28,811 nucleotides of DNA from Phaeoceros laevis. Taxonomy: Eukaryota; Anthocerotophyta; Anthocerotopsida; Notothyladales. Within the stretch, counting starts at the first letter, position 1; every line of letters starts with the position of its first letter. The DNA lies in the NCBI GenBank assembly GCA_049999765.1, contig JBNGIQ010009267.1:70806-99616 (forward strand), written 5' to 3'. Positions 1 to 9,131 of this stretch are shown here, piece after piece. The notes beneath the pieces are model-generated. The model was not told the DNA's origin, did no database searches, and saw only the letters and a program-made list of their open reading frames with translations. Made by a program: the position numbers and the translations under genes.

Positions 1-110
1 ATGCAAATCATGATATTATGTTGTTTCTCTTTGCCTTTTATAAAATTATCATTTTGTAAAAGATGTCATTTTGGGCTTTGAATTGGTGTCTTATCATTTT
101 CACTTTTTCT

Positions 111-344
111 CTAAGAACCCATTTTTGGTTTACATCTGTATCCATTTTTACATACAGAGCAGTACTTAATCTTAGCGGCCACCATGGCTTTGTCCTTAGA
201 ATTAGCTTTAGCTAGTATATTATCCTCATTCTCCCATTGTGTATTCGACTTCTCCAACATTGTGTCAATCTTCTAAATTTGTTGAAAGAGATCTTCCCTC
301 AAGCATTCATCCTCTTTGAGATGAGTAAACTGCTTATTATAGTC
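111..344 (-). pseudogene. Decayed coiled-coil-like coding remnant
   Basis: Reading the minus strand from 344 down to a TAG at 111-113 gives a lysine/glutamate/glutamine-rich frame with helical character, then a short cysteine cluster (KYCSVCKNGYRCK). It is broken by an in-frame TAG at 273-275. Just upstream on the same strand (about 345-425) another frame continues in the same style (LDQKKQLMQQIDDLKKSE), so at least one frameshift also separates the pieces. I do not recognise the family. It may be an old transposon protein or a host coiled-coil gene. Chance cannot be excluded, but a compositionally consistent pattern across a stop and a frameshift is typical of decay. Confidence 0.3.
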
Positions 345-672
345 AGGACTGCATAGAGACTTCTGATTTTTTGAGGTCGTCGATTTGTTGCATTAATTGC
401 TTTTTCTGATCAAGTGTCAATGAAGTGTCGTGCATTTTGAACTCTGGACATGCTTTTTACCTCGTCATCGAGTCGCTTGACATTGACAAATGAGATTGGC
501 TCTTACCAAGCCATTGCTCTTGCTCTCCTTTGGTCCCTATTTTGGTTAGCCAAGTGTAACTTTTTACAACCAACGGGTGCCCGCCACAAGGGTAGGGACC
601 ATTCATGTCACTGCCTTCATGTCACTGTGTAAACCTCCTTCAATAGAACCACACAGAGAGCCTTTTCACTTC

Positions 673-927
673 CTACAAACATGTAAAAGGAACATTGAGC
701 TTGTACTGCTGGTTGCATGCAGTGCCACTCATCAATTGTTGAGAGATCTCTTCCATGCTCTCTTCTATGCTCTCGTGCTTGTTGACCACAGACACATTAA
801 ATGCCCCGATCCTCTTCCGCAAAGCATCGACCTCGTTGTATTTTTTATTAAACGACTCCTCCAACTCAGCCTTGTTAGGTTTCTCTCTTTTGAGGCTAGT
901 AGGGCACCTCTCCACCATTAGTGCCAT
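673..927 (-). CDS. Unrecognised 84-aa coiled-coil-like ORF, perhaps a remnant
   Basis: This minus-strand frame starts at a true ATG (927) and encodes 84 residues. It is rich in K, E, N and S, with a heptad-like middle (KAELEESFNKKYNEVDALRK and HESIEESMEEISQQL) that predicts a helical coiled coil. It lies on the same strand as the decayed coiled-coil fragment at 111-425, about 250 bp further downstream, so both could come from one dead gene. No catalytic motif, signal peptide or membrane segment is visible. It may equally be a chance ORF in AT-rich DNA. Confidence 0.25.
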   Translation of the reverse strand: MALMVERCPTSLKREKPNKAELEESFNKKYNEVDALRKRIGAFNVSVVNKHESIEESMEEISQQLMSGTACNQQYKLNVPFTCL

Positions 928-1758
928 GGGAGCTCGGGGTGATGACTCTTTATTAGTAGGCCCTCCATAATTCTGAATTTCTGATGATTCTAGCTTGGTC
1001 GGACAAGGTTAGACTTTGTATTAAGAACATGATGGCCACGAAGTCTATGGGGAATGTTACACTGTAGAACTTACAATACTAGTGATAAACATTAGGCGCG
1101 AGGAACATGTGATCGCTGCAGAGTAATGTTTTAGAAATGATATAAAATGCACACGCCAGTTCACAAAAAAAAAAGATGGTTGGAGAGAAGAAGATGTCTT
1201 TGTGCAATCGCGTCTATAGTCAAATTTCAGAATTTTTTTTTTTGGAGCTTTTTCTAGGGGAGCTCATACTTATACATTGGATATAGCTTACACTTATATC
1301 AGCAATGCCCGCTACCACTTAGGCACTGAAGTTTGAACAAGGTGAGTGAAAATTACTCCCACTTGCACCCTGGAACCCTTTCAATTTCAGACCGGTACCA
1401 CCTTCAACCTTAAAACGTGTACAACTCGGGCAAACTGCGTGGTTGGGACGAAACGCGTTTCAATGGTGCCTCCTTGTTCTGTTACCATCAGCATCTCGAA
1501 GGAGGGAATAAGGGTATTAGAGATTGAAGTGCACCTGTTCTGGGCAACCCTGGGCCCTGTTCTGTAAAGATGCACAACTGCTCCTGTTTCGCTGAGAGCT
1601 GACAGGTACCGTCACAGAGGGCCAGGTCATATCCAGAGCTTGCAAACAATCGAAGTGGCCAGCACGTCAGCTGTAGAAGGTTGGCAAACTTAAGGTGGAA
1701 TGGCACGGTAGAATGGAGCAGGATTAATGCTCCGTGCTGGCTTTGCGAGTCTTGTCCA

Positions 1759-1891
1759 GCTTTTAGCAAAAGAAGGTTCAGAGCATTTACAGGAGCTTCA
1801 GATGTGCCTTACGGCTTTTAGCAATAGGGGCTTCAGAGCATTTACAGGAGCTTCAGATGTGCTTTACGGCTTTTAGCAACAGGGGCTTCCC
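1759..1891. repeat. 55-bp tandem repeat, about 2.4 copies
   Basis: Copies start at 1759, 1814 and 1869 (the last is partial, to about 1891). Each begins GCTTTTAGCAA and contains TTCAGAGCATTTACAGGAGC. The first two copies differ at only a few positions. Confidence 0.9.
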
Positions 1892-2236
1892 AGCTTTATG
1901 GCAAAGTTACATCGACATTCACCATAGCACCACAACTACAACACATGTCTTGCGCAGCGCAGGCTGTACGCAGGACGTCACCTGTGGGAATCGTCCTACG
2001 GTCGAACGGAGGCAGTTCCTACTGCAACAGCTTGGATTTGCCCTGGGTGACGGTGCGAACAAGGTCAGCGGTGCAATCTTGCATTCAGGCAAAGTCCAAA
2101 GCTTTGGAAGGCACCATCTACAGCCAAGATCTGAAGGGAAAAACCTAGCAACGATTAGTTGAAGAACTTGACATTGATCTTTAGGCATGTGCTGCAAAAA
2201 GATTGAAGAGTGTTGTCTGGAGCGGCGTTTGAACAG

Positions 2237-2265
2237 CCTGAGGGAAACCTACCTGAGGGAAACCT
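2237..2265. repeat. 15-bp tandem duplication
   Basis: CCTGAGGGAAACCT occurs at 2237-2250 and again at 2252-2265, one base apart (15-bp period). Confidence 0.85.
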
Positions 2266-2732
2266 GCAGGATGTTCAAACCCCGGCCCAGCCAAGATTGC
2301 GAGAAAGCAGATAGGGCAGCACAATGCAAGCAGCGCTTTTGTACGCAAATGTCACAATTCGGCTACATAGCAAAGGCTGAAAGAAGAGCCCTGCCGCGAA
2401 GAGCCAGAACTGACGCAGTTTACGCATGGATTATTAGGTTACAACCCATCCTTCCGGAGCTGAACCTCAGTACTTCATGCGGTTCACCTGAGTGCCGACT
2501 ACCACTAAGCTCAGCGCTGCCAACAACTAGCCAACAAACCAATGCAAAATCAAAGGAGCCCATCAAAGTCGCCTCTTCTACAACGCGAAGCCGCCATTAG
2601 TTGCTCAAAGTTGACCCAGGCAATAGTCCAGCAATGTGGCAGCAGGTGTCGCAACGAAGGCAGGGAACTTATTAGGGTTTCAAGAGATTAGGTCTGTTCA
2701 ACATTGTGCTGAAGATCACTGTCCGAATGGTG

Positions 2733-4436
2733 CTATGTGGGTGTCCCTGACTCCCTGGACGTAGGCGCACGCCTGGCCTCCTCGCCAGCCTGGATAGACG
2801 GACGCCGAGGGGCTTGGAGTGGCATGCCGACAACACTGGCCATGGAGGCCTTTCTGGTGGGAGACAGCACATCAGGGTTGATCAAGTCTACACTCGGCAT
2901 GGATGGCTCCTTGCTTTCCTCCACTCCCAACCCGAAGACGTTGAGCAAGCCTGCTAGGGGAGATGGCAGGGTGGTCGTGGCGGGCGGTTGGGTAGGCTGA
3001 GGCGGAGGGGCTTTAGTCGCTAGCGTCGCCGCTTGAGGAATTTCAGGAGGTAGCTGGTAGTCTGGAGGAAGCCGGTACGTTGCGACGATGTTGAACAGGA
3101 AGCGTTGCACAAGTCGGAGCTTCCGCTGCAGCGGAGTGAGGGAAACCTTCAGCATGGACTCCGGTATGAGGAATTTGGGGATCCCGGGGGGGTGCTCCGG
3201 GTGGCTGGAGCCGAAGTTGGCCAGCCAGAGTAGCGTGCCCTGCCAAGGCTTCAGGGGCCACCTGTAGGGCAGCTTGTTGTAGTGTTGCTGGAAAATGTGG
3301 GTGGAGGCCACGCAGTTGAAGGACAGCAGCACCGAGGAGTACGCATAGTAGGCAGACAAGCCGTCCAGGAACACTCGCGCACCAATTGTGGAGAAACTGT
3401 CGTCCAAAGCGTGCAGCAGGAGGGTGAGCGTGATGGACAGGATAACCTGTGTGTAGAAGAGGCGCGGGCCTACGTTCCAGCAAAGGTTGTGGGCGTAACA
3501 TCCGACACACATCTCGCTGATGGCTGCTGTGAGGAAGTTGGCCTCGGCGTGCCGTGCTTCTCTTTCCTCTTGTATGATTGCTTCTTTCTGTTCGTCTGAC
3601 AAGGGAGGGCCGTCATAGGGGCATGGCCTGGAGTACTCTGGCACCATGCCGTTGCAGAAAGGAACGTATCCCTTGAATGGAGCCTTCTGCCACCAGAGCA
3701 ACCATCCCCGGGAATGCCTGTAGCCTGGGGGCGGGCCGCGCGCATACACTGGGACAACCCGCGTCGGCCTCTCACGGTTCTTCTTCGCCAGCTTCCTGGC
3801 CTTCAGAGCATGCTCTCTCGCCAAGATAACAGTGGACACCCGGCCATGGCGATCTACATCTAATGTGATGACTCCTTGGTCGATGCGCAAACTCAGCCAT
3901 GGATCCCGCTCGTGCCACACAGCTCGATGGACCTTGGTCTGGCAGATTGGGCAAGTCATAGTCGCCTCCAACCCTGTAAATGGGCAGACGTTGACTACCT
4001 TGCTAAGCTCTTGGGTACCTTCATGAGAATTTTCCTTGTGACTTCCAGAGGCATCGCTGGCAGCGCTCTCCTTGCTTCCGGTGTTGGCCTTCTCCGTGAC
4101 CTCTTTGGAAGCATCGTCATTGTTACCGTGAGGGTTTGTACCATTAGAGCTCACAGTGGCTTCTGCCCCTGAAGAGGCCCATGGCCAGGCTTCCAAGTTG
4201 CTCTCGAGGCGGTAAAAGATGGAATTGTACACCATGTATGCCAGGCCTAAACCACAAGTGACGCTGTTGATGTACAAAGCTGGATGCTTACTATAACCCT
4301 GCGCGGCAAGTTTGATTTCAAATCCAAAGGTGACCAGCTCCACAAAGCCTATCATCACTAGTGAAATCAAATTGTTCCTTGTCCCTAGAAGCCGGAAGCA
4401 TCCTATAGGGCTCAGCAGTAACTGATACAGAACCAT
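2733..4436 (-). CDS. Unrecognised multi-pass membrane protein with a CxxC/His cluster
   Basis: An intron-free frame of 567 residues, starting at the ATG at 4436. That ATG has a good context (A at -3, G at +4). The frame stays open 156 bp further upstream but holds no ATG there, so an upstream exon is possible but not needed. Visible parts: hydrophobic segments near residues 21-40 and 53-73; a low-complexity Ser/Glu/Asn linker (about 85-148); a cysteine cluster C151, C162, C165 with H170 (CPICQ) that could bind zinc; a basic and Pro/Gly-rich middle (about 205-275); a second Cys-rich patch (C310, C313, C319); hydrophobic segments near 326-345 and 358-378; and a proline-rich tail ending in Ser/Arg-rich sequence with possible phosphorylation sites (RKASM). 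I recognise no named family. The long clean frame and structured order argue for a real gene of unknown function. Confidence 0.7.
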   Translation of the reverse strand: MVLYQLLLSPIGCFRLLGTRNNLISLVMIGFVELVTFGFEIKLAAQGYSKHPALYINSVTCGLGLAYMVYNSIFYRLESNLEAWPWASSGAEATVSSNGTNPHGNNDDASKEVTEKANTGSKESAASDASGSHKENSHEGTQELSKVVNVCPFTGLEATMTCPICQTKVHRAVWHERDPWLSLRIDQGVITLDVDRHGRVSTVILAREHALKARKLAKKNRERPTRVVPVYARGPPPGYRHSRGWLLWWQKAPFKGYVPFCNGMVPEYSRPCPYDGPPLSDEQKEAIIQEEREARHAEANFLTAAISEMCVGCYAHNLCWNVGPRLFYTQVILSITLTLLLHALDDSFSTIGARVFLDGLSAYYAYSSVLLSFNCVASTHIFQQHYNKLPYRWPLKPWQGTLLWLANFGSSHPEHPPGIPKFLIPESMLKVSLTPLQRKLRLVQRFLFNIVATYRLPPDYQLPPEIPQAATLATKAPPPQPTQPPATTTLPSPLAGLLNVFGLGVEESKEPSMPSVDLINPDVLSPTRKASMASVVGMPLQAPRRPSIQAGEEARRAPTSRESGTPT

Positions 4437-5129
4437 TCTTCCTCCTTGATTTTGCACGAGGCTTAGTTCTTGTTCCTTTGGAATCCTTCCTGCTTCATTG
4501 TCTGAGGAGAGGTCACCACGCCGGGATGTCGTGATGTTTGTTCTTTCATCCTGGCCTAGCTGAATGAGCTTGCAATATAGTTTCTTTCGCAACTGCCATC
4601 AAGGTTACCAATCTTCGTGCACATAATTATTTGTCCAACTGCGTTGACGAAGCAGGGGATTGTTTACAATTCAGGCGAATTGTCCATATCAAAAGTCCCC
4701 ACGAATACATCTGTTTTACTCATAACATCACAACTGGTTTTTACATAAGATGACAAAAGTATCGTGGATCCCATTATTTTGTGGGGAGATGCCGTCAATA
4801 GAGCTGGCTTATTTCTCCTAGATGTTCAAAGTTGATGCTCTTAGAAGTACTTTAGCAACCAGTTATTTACTAATGGTGCCCATAGCAAAGAAGCAATGAG
4901 GCTGCATCCAAGATATAATAAATAAGAAATATAGTCACTAAGATTATATCCATCTTTTTAGAGGAACGTTGTAGGAAATTGATCTTAGTAATTAGATATT
5001 TAGATAATAAGCAATTAATTGTTAATATTTTCTTTTCCTTTGATAATATTTTACATTGGGATCCATGTGTTTATTAATCTGCCATGAGAACTATGTCCAA
5101 TTTATATTGGAAATAGATCTTGCTACAAG
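4437..5129. other. AT-rich intergenic region between divergent genes
   Basis: This holds the 5' leader and presumed promoter of the minus-strand membrane-protein gene and of the plus-strand HAD gene. The minus-strand leader contains an upstream ATG (4598, out of frame with the main ORF) opening a short uORF. The right half (about 4850-5100) is strongly AT-rich. No other gene or structured element is seen. Confidence 0.5.
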
Positions 5130-5908
5130 ATGGCACGACCCCGAGTGTTAATCACCTTTGATATAGATGGCACTCTTTTGCAAAGTGCTGGACCTTTTTA
5201 CAATTTGTTGTATAAAAGATCCTTTCACTATGCTTTTAAAACCATTTATGGTAAAGAGGCTGACATTGAAGTCATTAACTATCACGGTTTGACGGTTTGA
5301 CGGATCCTCAAATTCTATTAGCAACCTTATTGCAAAATGACATGAATGAGGAAACAGTTAAACTAGGGTTGGAAGAGATGATAAGTTCCATGCTGAGTTT
5401 TGCAAATACTAATACATATCAAATTAAAGAAGGATTGGAGATACATCCTGGAGTTGCAGAACTACTAGATTGTCTATCCAAGCGTGAGGACGTAGTACTA
5501 GGAGTAGTCACAGGAAACCTAAAACAAATTGCATGGATGAAACTCGAAGGACTAGGTATTAAGCATTTTTTCACATCTCCTCAATTCGGAGCTTTTGGAG
5601 ATGACATAAGCCCTTTTGAAGGTGCTAATTCCATAGGCAACTTGGTAAGGCTTGCTGGAGCTCGTGCTACTGAGCTATACGATGGTGGTTTCCGATTGCG
5701 CGTGCATGTAGGTGACACTCCTCAAGATATTCAAGGGGCTGAACATGGTGGTGCAAAGCCAATTGGCATTTGCACCGGTGTTCATAACCTCGATGAGCTT
5801 TTGCAAGCTAGTACAAGCACTATCTCAAAACCCACAATATTTTATGAGCTAACTGATATTGAAAGCTTTTTAGAGGCATGCACTTTGTTGGGTCCTGGGA
5901 TAAAATAG
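5130..5908 (+). pseudogene. HAD-superfamily hydrolase, broken by an 8-bp tandem duplication
   Basis: The first frame starts at ATG 5130 and carries HAD motif I (FDIDGTLL, nucleophile D11 and acid D13), but stops at TGA 5298-5300 after 56 codons. The rest reads on from about 5297 to 5908 in another frame, with motif II (VVTGN) and motif IV (HVGDTPQD). At the break GTTTGACG occurs twice in tandem. Without one copy the two halves join in frame as 257 codons, including the HGLTD cap-entry motif typical of phosphoglycolate-phosphatase-like HADs. Such enzymes are soluble phosphomonoesterases; the substrate here cannot be told. The gene has no introns and is markedly more AT-rich than its neighbours, which could mean acquisition by transfer. 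Alternatives: a recent null allele, a decaying gene, or a sequencing/assembly error. Confidence 0.85.
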
Positions 5909-6698
5909 CTGTTTTTACAAAGGAATACTACTTCGTGCTCAGACTCCAAAGTTCTGAAATTTTAGTGTAATTCATAGAGAAAATTTCTTGGTAATGAAAA
6001 TTGCATCGAGGTCACACGTGTCATACCATTTCATAAGTAGATTTTGCTAGTAGAGGTTGTGATGCTTGTTAGTTTTCCCTTTTGTTGAAACAAAAATGAG
6101 AAAGATTGCATGTAAGAAGGTTGACCGTAGATCCTTTTGGGAGGAGAAGTGATCTTGTGAGAAATGAGATGCATGCAAAAGAAACGTCGCAAAACATGCA
6201 AAAAATAAAAAAGGGCAGTCTCTCTATTGAGCTCCGAGTCATCCTCAATCATCACAGTAACACCTAAGGTCCGCCTTCCCTGTGCGAAGTCAAGCTGCAA
6301 GCCCTCAACTGAAACGAGGACCGGTGTCACCGGACTCTTTGGCGGTTCAGACGCAGCGGAAACGGCGGTCCCATCAATAAATCTTTCGGGAAACGGGAAG
6401 TCCAACGACGTCAGTGTCACGGGAATCACGAGCCCCCCTGCGATGGACGTTTGCTCGCTCCGTGCACGAGGAACTTCGGCATCCTCTAGGAGAGACGAGT
6501 GGAGAACCTGGAGATGGCAGGAATTTTCCAACGAAACTGGTTGTGTTCCCCCACTTTTAATTGCGCGCTTCGAATTGGCTCTAATGGATGTGACGAGATG
6601 TTCCCTCTGGCGTCGGCAACCTACAATTCTCCACTCTCCGTAGCCCTGGCACGCTCGGAGCTTGCCCTCAGGACTGTGGTTGGATGCAGCGCTAGCTG
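5909..6698. other. Intergenic region and probable 5' UTR of the GT61 gene
   Basis: The left half (to about 6230) remains AT-rich like the HAD gene; composition then switches to GC-richer sequence up to the GT61 start. Open frames on both strands (minus 6031-6705, plus 6227-6643) lack a convincing start or domain and are taken as chance frames in the leader. Confidence 0.45.
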
Positions 6699-8584
6699 AT
6701 GGCAATCAATCTGGGGCAGCGAGCGTCTTGGTTCTTCTACCTGCTGTTGCTGGCAACCTTGTTGTCCTGCCTCTACTCGCTCTATCTCACGCTGGTGCCC
6801 TTGTCATTCGACGCACTGCCTTCCTCCCTCTTGCACAATAGGGTAACTGGTGAGGAGTTGCGGTTCTCGTCGAGGCAGCAGCGCTTGGGGGCCTTCGATG
6901 CTGCCGTGTTTCCTAGCCTTGTAGATGGTTTGAAGTCTCTGCAGGTGGAAGGGGTCGGGGACAGGGGCCTTCGGCAGACCGTGGAAGCAAGGCGGCAGCT
7001 GCAGACGGAGCTCAGCATCTACAGCATTCCCAATTTGTGCTTCAAGTGGCAGAGCATATGGGTGTACGAAAACCTGTGCTACAATGGGAGCCACATGCTC
7101 ACGCTCGGGGAGTCCGTGAGGTGCCGAGAAGCGGAAGGGTATGCTGCCGATGGCGCAGTGGAGCCTGCTCGGTGCGGGTCTTCGTTGTACCAACAGAGGA
7201 GGAAACTGCGGCCTGAGATCAAGATCCCGGAAGGGCAGCGGCCCTCGGACTGGCTGGAGTCCAGGAAGGCTGTGGAATGGCGTAGGGGAACTTCCTCCGT
7301 CATCTACCTGGACAACACAGCCGAAAACGTTGCGCATTTCATTGGGAAGGTGAACATGCTACTGGCGATGAACAATGCAGGCGTGCCTGCCTTGACGGAA
7401 CGGGTGGACAGGTTCATGTTCTACCAGCATGAAGGGGGTAGGCAGATGTGGGTGGAGTCGGATGGTAACAAGGAGGCCTTCCATCCCACTTACCTGGCAA
7501 TGCTCCTCAGCAGGGTGCTTGTGCTGCTAGGGGGAAAAGAGGTGGAGCCCGGGGATTTGCTGGGGACCGCTGTTTTGCAAGGGGGGAAGGTAGAGATGGA
7601 GGCACCCTTCGCTGCTGCCTCGGAGGACAACCCTCTCTGCTTTGAGAGGGCAATTTTACCAGGGTTTCTGAAGGTATGTTTGCTTTCACTCTGCTATTCC
7701 ATCCACATCGTCCAGGCCATGATCGTGGCGTGTTGCCTGACTGTGCAAGTTGGTAAATGATGCAGAGAAGCTTTTGGCCAGGGAGTCTCCCTGTAGCTGA
7801 CATGGTCAGGGAGCACTTAGGGCACATGCTCTCTCCTCCTCCTGTGGTCTATGAACCAAGGGCGTCAGGACTTCCTCTGCTGCTTTACGTGGTCAGGAAT
7901 GTGGGATGGAGAGTGTTCTTCCCGACAACAGAGACCCGATTCAGAGCATTGCTGGAGAAGCAGGGGATGGAAACCAAGATCAGAGATTTCGGCAAGATGA
8001 CCTTCAGAGAGCAGTTCTGGAGTGTTCAGCAAGCAGACATCACAATCTCGCTGCATGGAGCTAATCTGGTGAATCCTTCCATGTTCTCCAGGAGGAACTC
8101 GGTCCTCATTGAGATTGTGCCTTTCCATATCATCCACCGGATGTATGAGTCACAGGCTGTCGATTCGGGTTTGATATACATGTCACACCAGTGTGAGCAG
8201 GGTAAGCCTCAAAAGAATGACCATCTCTTCGATGGTTACACTTACCAGGCTTGTATAGACACACCCGCATGCAAGAGATATTTCATCAAGCAAAGGCGGG
8301 TGGAGCTCTCCCCAGGTGACTTGCATCAGCTGGAAAGGCTGCTTACCTTGGCCCAGAGGTTAATACAACAGCTCAAGTCGCAAGACCTCCGAGACGCCAA
8401 CGATGGCAGACTCTCTATGCTTGTTGAGAGCCTGTTTGACGAAAGTCTACCATGTCTGCCTTATGTCCAGAGGGACAACTTGTGCAGGCGAACGTGGATC
8501 ACTTGGAATGACGGTCAGGGCTCCAGAATCTGCTACCTTCATGAGGTGTGTGGTGAGTTTCCTGTTCAGACAGCCTCTCTGTAA
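6699..8584 (+). CDS. GT61-family glycosyltransferase (type II membrane protein)
   Basis: Two exons, 6699-7673 and 7766-8584, with a 92-bp GT-AG intron in phase 0, give 597 residues. The start ATG is followed by a short cytoplasmic tail and one signal anchor (about residues 12-34), as in Golgi type II enzymes. The lumenal part holds the GT61 signatures: a block around DNTAENVAHFIGKVNMLL in exon 1 and, in exon 2, SLHGANL (about residues 420-426) followed by an IEIVP strand, the conserved end of the DUF563/GT61 fold. Plant GT61 enzymes add xylose or arabinose to xylan or N-glycans, and the related EOGT adds GlcNAc; the acceptor here cannot be inferred. The last residues after LHE may be intron read-through (a GTGTGTGGTGAG donor-like run), so a further exon is possible. 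A candidate poly(A) signal lies at 8734. Confidence 0.88.
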
Positions 8585-8709
8585 AAGGACCTGGCTATAA
8601 GATTTTGAGTTGAGTCCCTGCTGTGTTATGAAGGCATGTGTTATCAAGGCAAGCATAGGTCCGTCGGTAGCCCTTGACGTAGACTGGCGGAAAGAGAATT
8701 AAAAAATGC

Positions 8710-8760
8710 GCAAAAATCTTCGAATAAGGAGCAAATAAATCTGAGCAAAAATCTTCGAAT
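8710..8760. repeat. 16-bp direct repeat, spaced 35 bp
   Basis: GCAAAAATCTTCGAAT occurs at 8710-8725 and 8745-8760. It ends in a TTCGAA palindrome core. It lies just upstream of the ACGTGG elements and could be a duplicated binding site or simple local duplication. Confidence 0.8.
8734..8739 (+). promoter_or_regulatory. Candidate poly(A) signal for the GT61 gene
   Basis: AATAAA lies about 150 bp after the GT61 stop codon. Plant signals are loose, so this rests only on sequence and position. Confidence 0.35.
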
Positions 8761-8788
8761 GCGCGATGCACATAAACCTGAGAATGCG

Positions 8789-8796
8789 CCACGTGG
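8789..8796 (+). promoter_or_regulatory. Palindromic G-box upstream of HEMA
   Basis: CCACGTGG is a perfect palindromic G-box about 340 bp before the HEMA ATG. A second ACGTGG core (TACGTGGT) lies at 8821-8828 on the same strand, 32 bp away. G-boxes are known targets of bZIP (HY5) and bHLH (PIF) factors, which control HEMA1 by light in flowering plants. The link here is inferred from position only. Confidence 0.55.
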
Positions 8797-9131
8797 AGTG
8801 CTGGACATTGTGCTGCATCCTACGTGGTCGCACTGTTGATTTGAGACGACCACAGGATAAGGAGGATCCGTCGTTGTTTTTCACCTTGACCGGGCCAAAT
8901 GGTAGCAAAGCGCCGGTGAGGATAAAGTGAAGCAGGACTCCGCCAATGGTGGCCTTGCCATTGCGCCCAGCCACGCAGTCCCCTCTATGGCCTTGTGATC
9001 CCCACAAGCCTGTGTACGCTTCTCTTCCCTGCTGTACCACGTTCCTTCCCCGTCACCAGCAACCTGCATCCGCCCGACCCGTGCAAAGCGCGCGCTGCCC
9101 TGCTTGGGGGTGCAGTGGAGCTGGTGATGCC

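Larger units (their letters stand above)
1..2732. other. Gene-poor left flank with decayed coding-like pieces
   Basis: No intact gene is recognised here. The first 1.3 kb is visibly AT-rich and carries minus-strand coiled-coil-like fragments (listed separately). From about 1.3 kb to 2.7 kb composition is more balanced; short open frames exist on both strands but none shows a recognisable domain, a convincing start context or exon structure. Two tandem repeats (55-bp and 15-bp periods) lie at 1759-1891 and 2237-2265. Confidence 0.5.
8585..9131. other. Intergenic region: GT61 3' end and HEMA promoter/5' UTR
   Basis: The left part is AT-rich and carries a 16-bp direct repeat and a possible AATAAA for the upstream gene. 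The middle holds two ACGTGG elements. The right part, up to the HEMA ATG, is GC-rich leader-like sequence. No further gene is seen. Confidence 0.55.

Noticed and set aside
2187-2600. 137-codon plus-strand frame with Cys-rich start
   Set aside because: No recognisable domain, contains the 15-bp duplication, and has no supporting structure around it.
2672-2680. TTAGGGTTT (telo-box) near 2.67 kb
   Set aside because: It lies just after the stop of the minus-strand membrane gene, with no gene start nearby that it could serve.
6031-6705. 224-codon minus-strand frame upstream of GT61
   Set aside because: It opens without an ATG near its start, spans a change in base composition, and shows no domain; probably chance.
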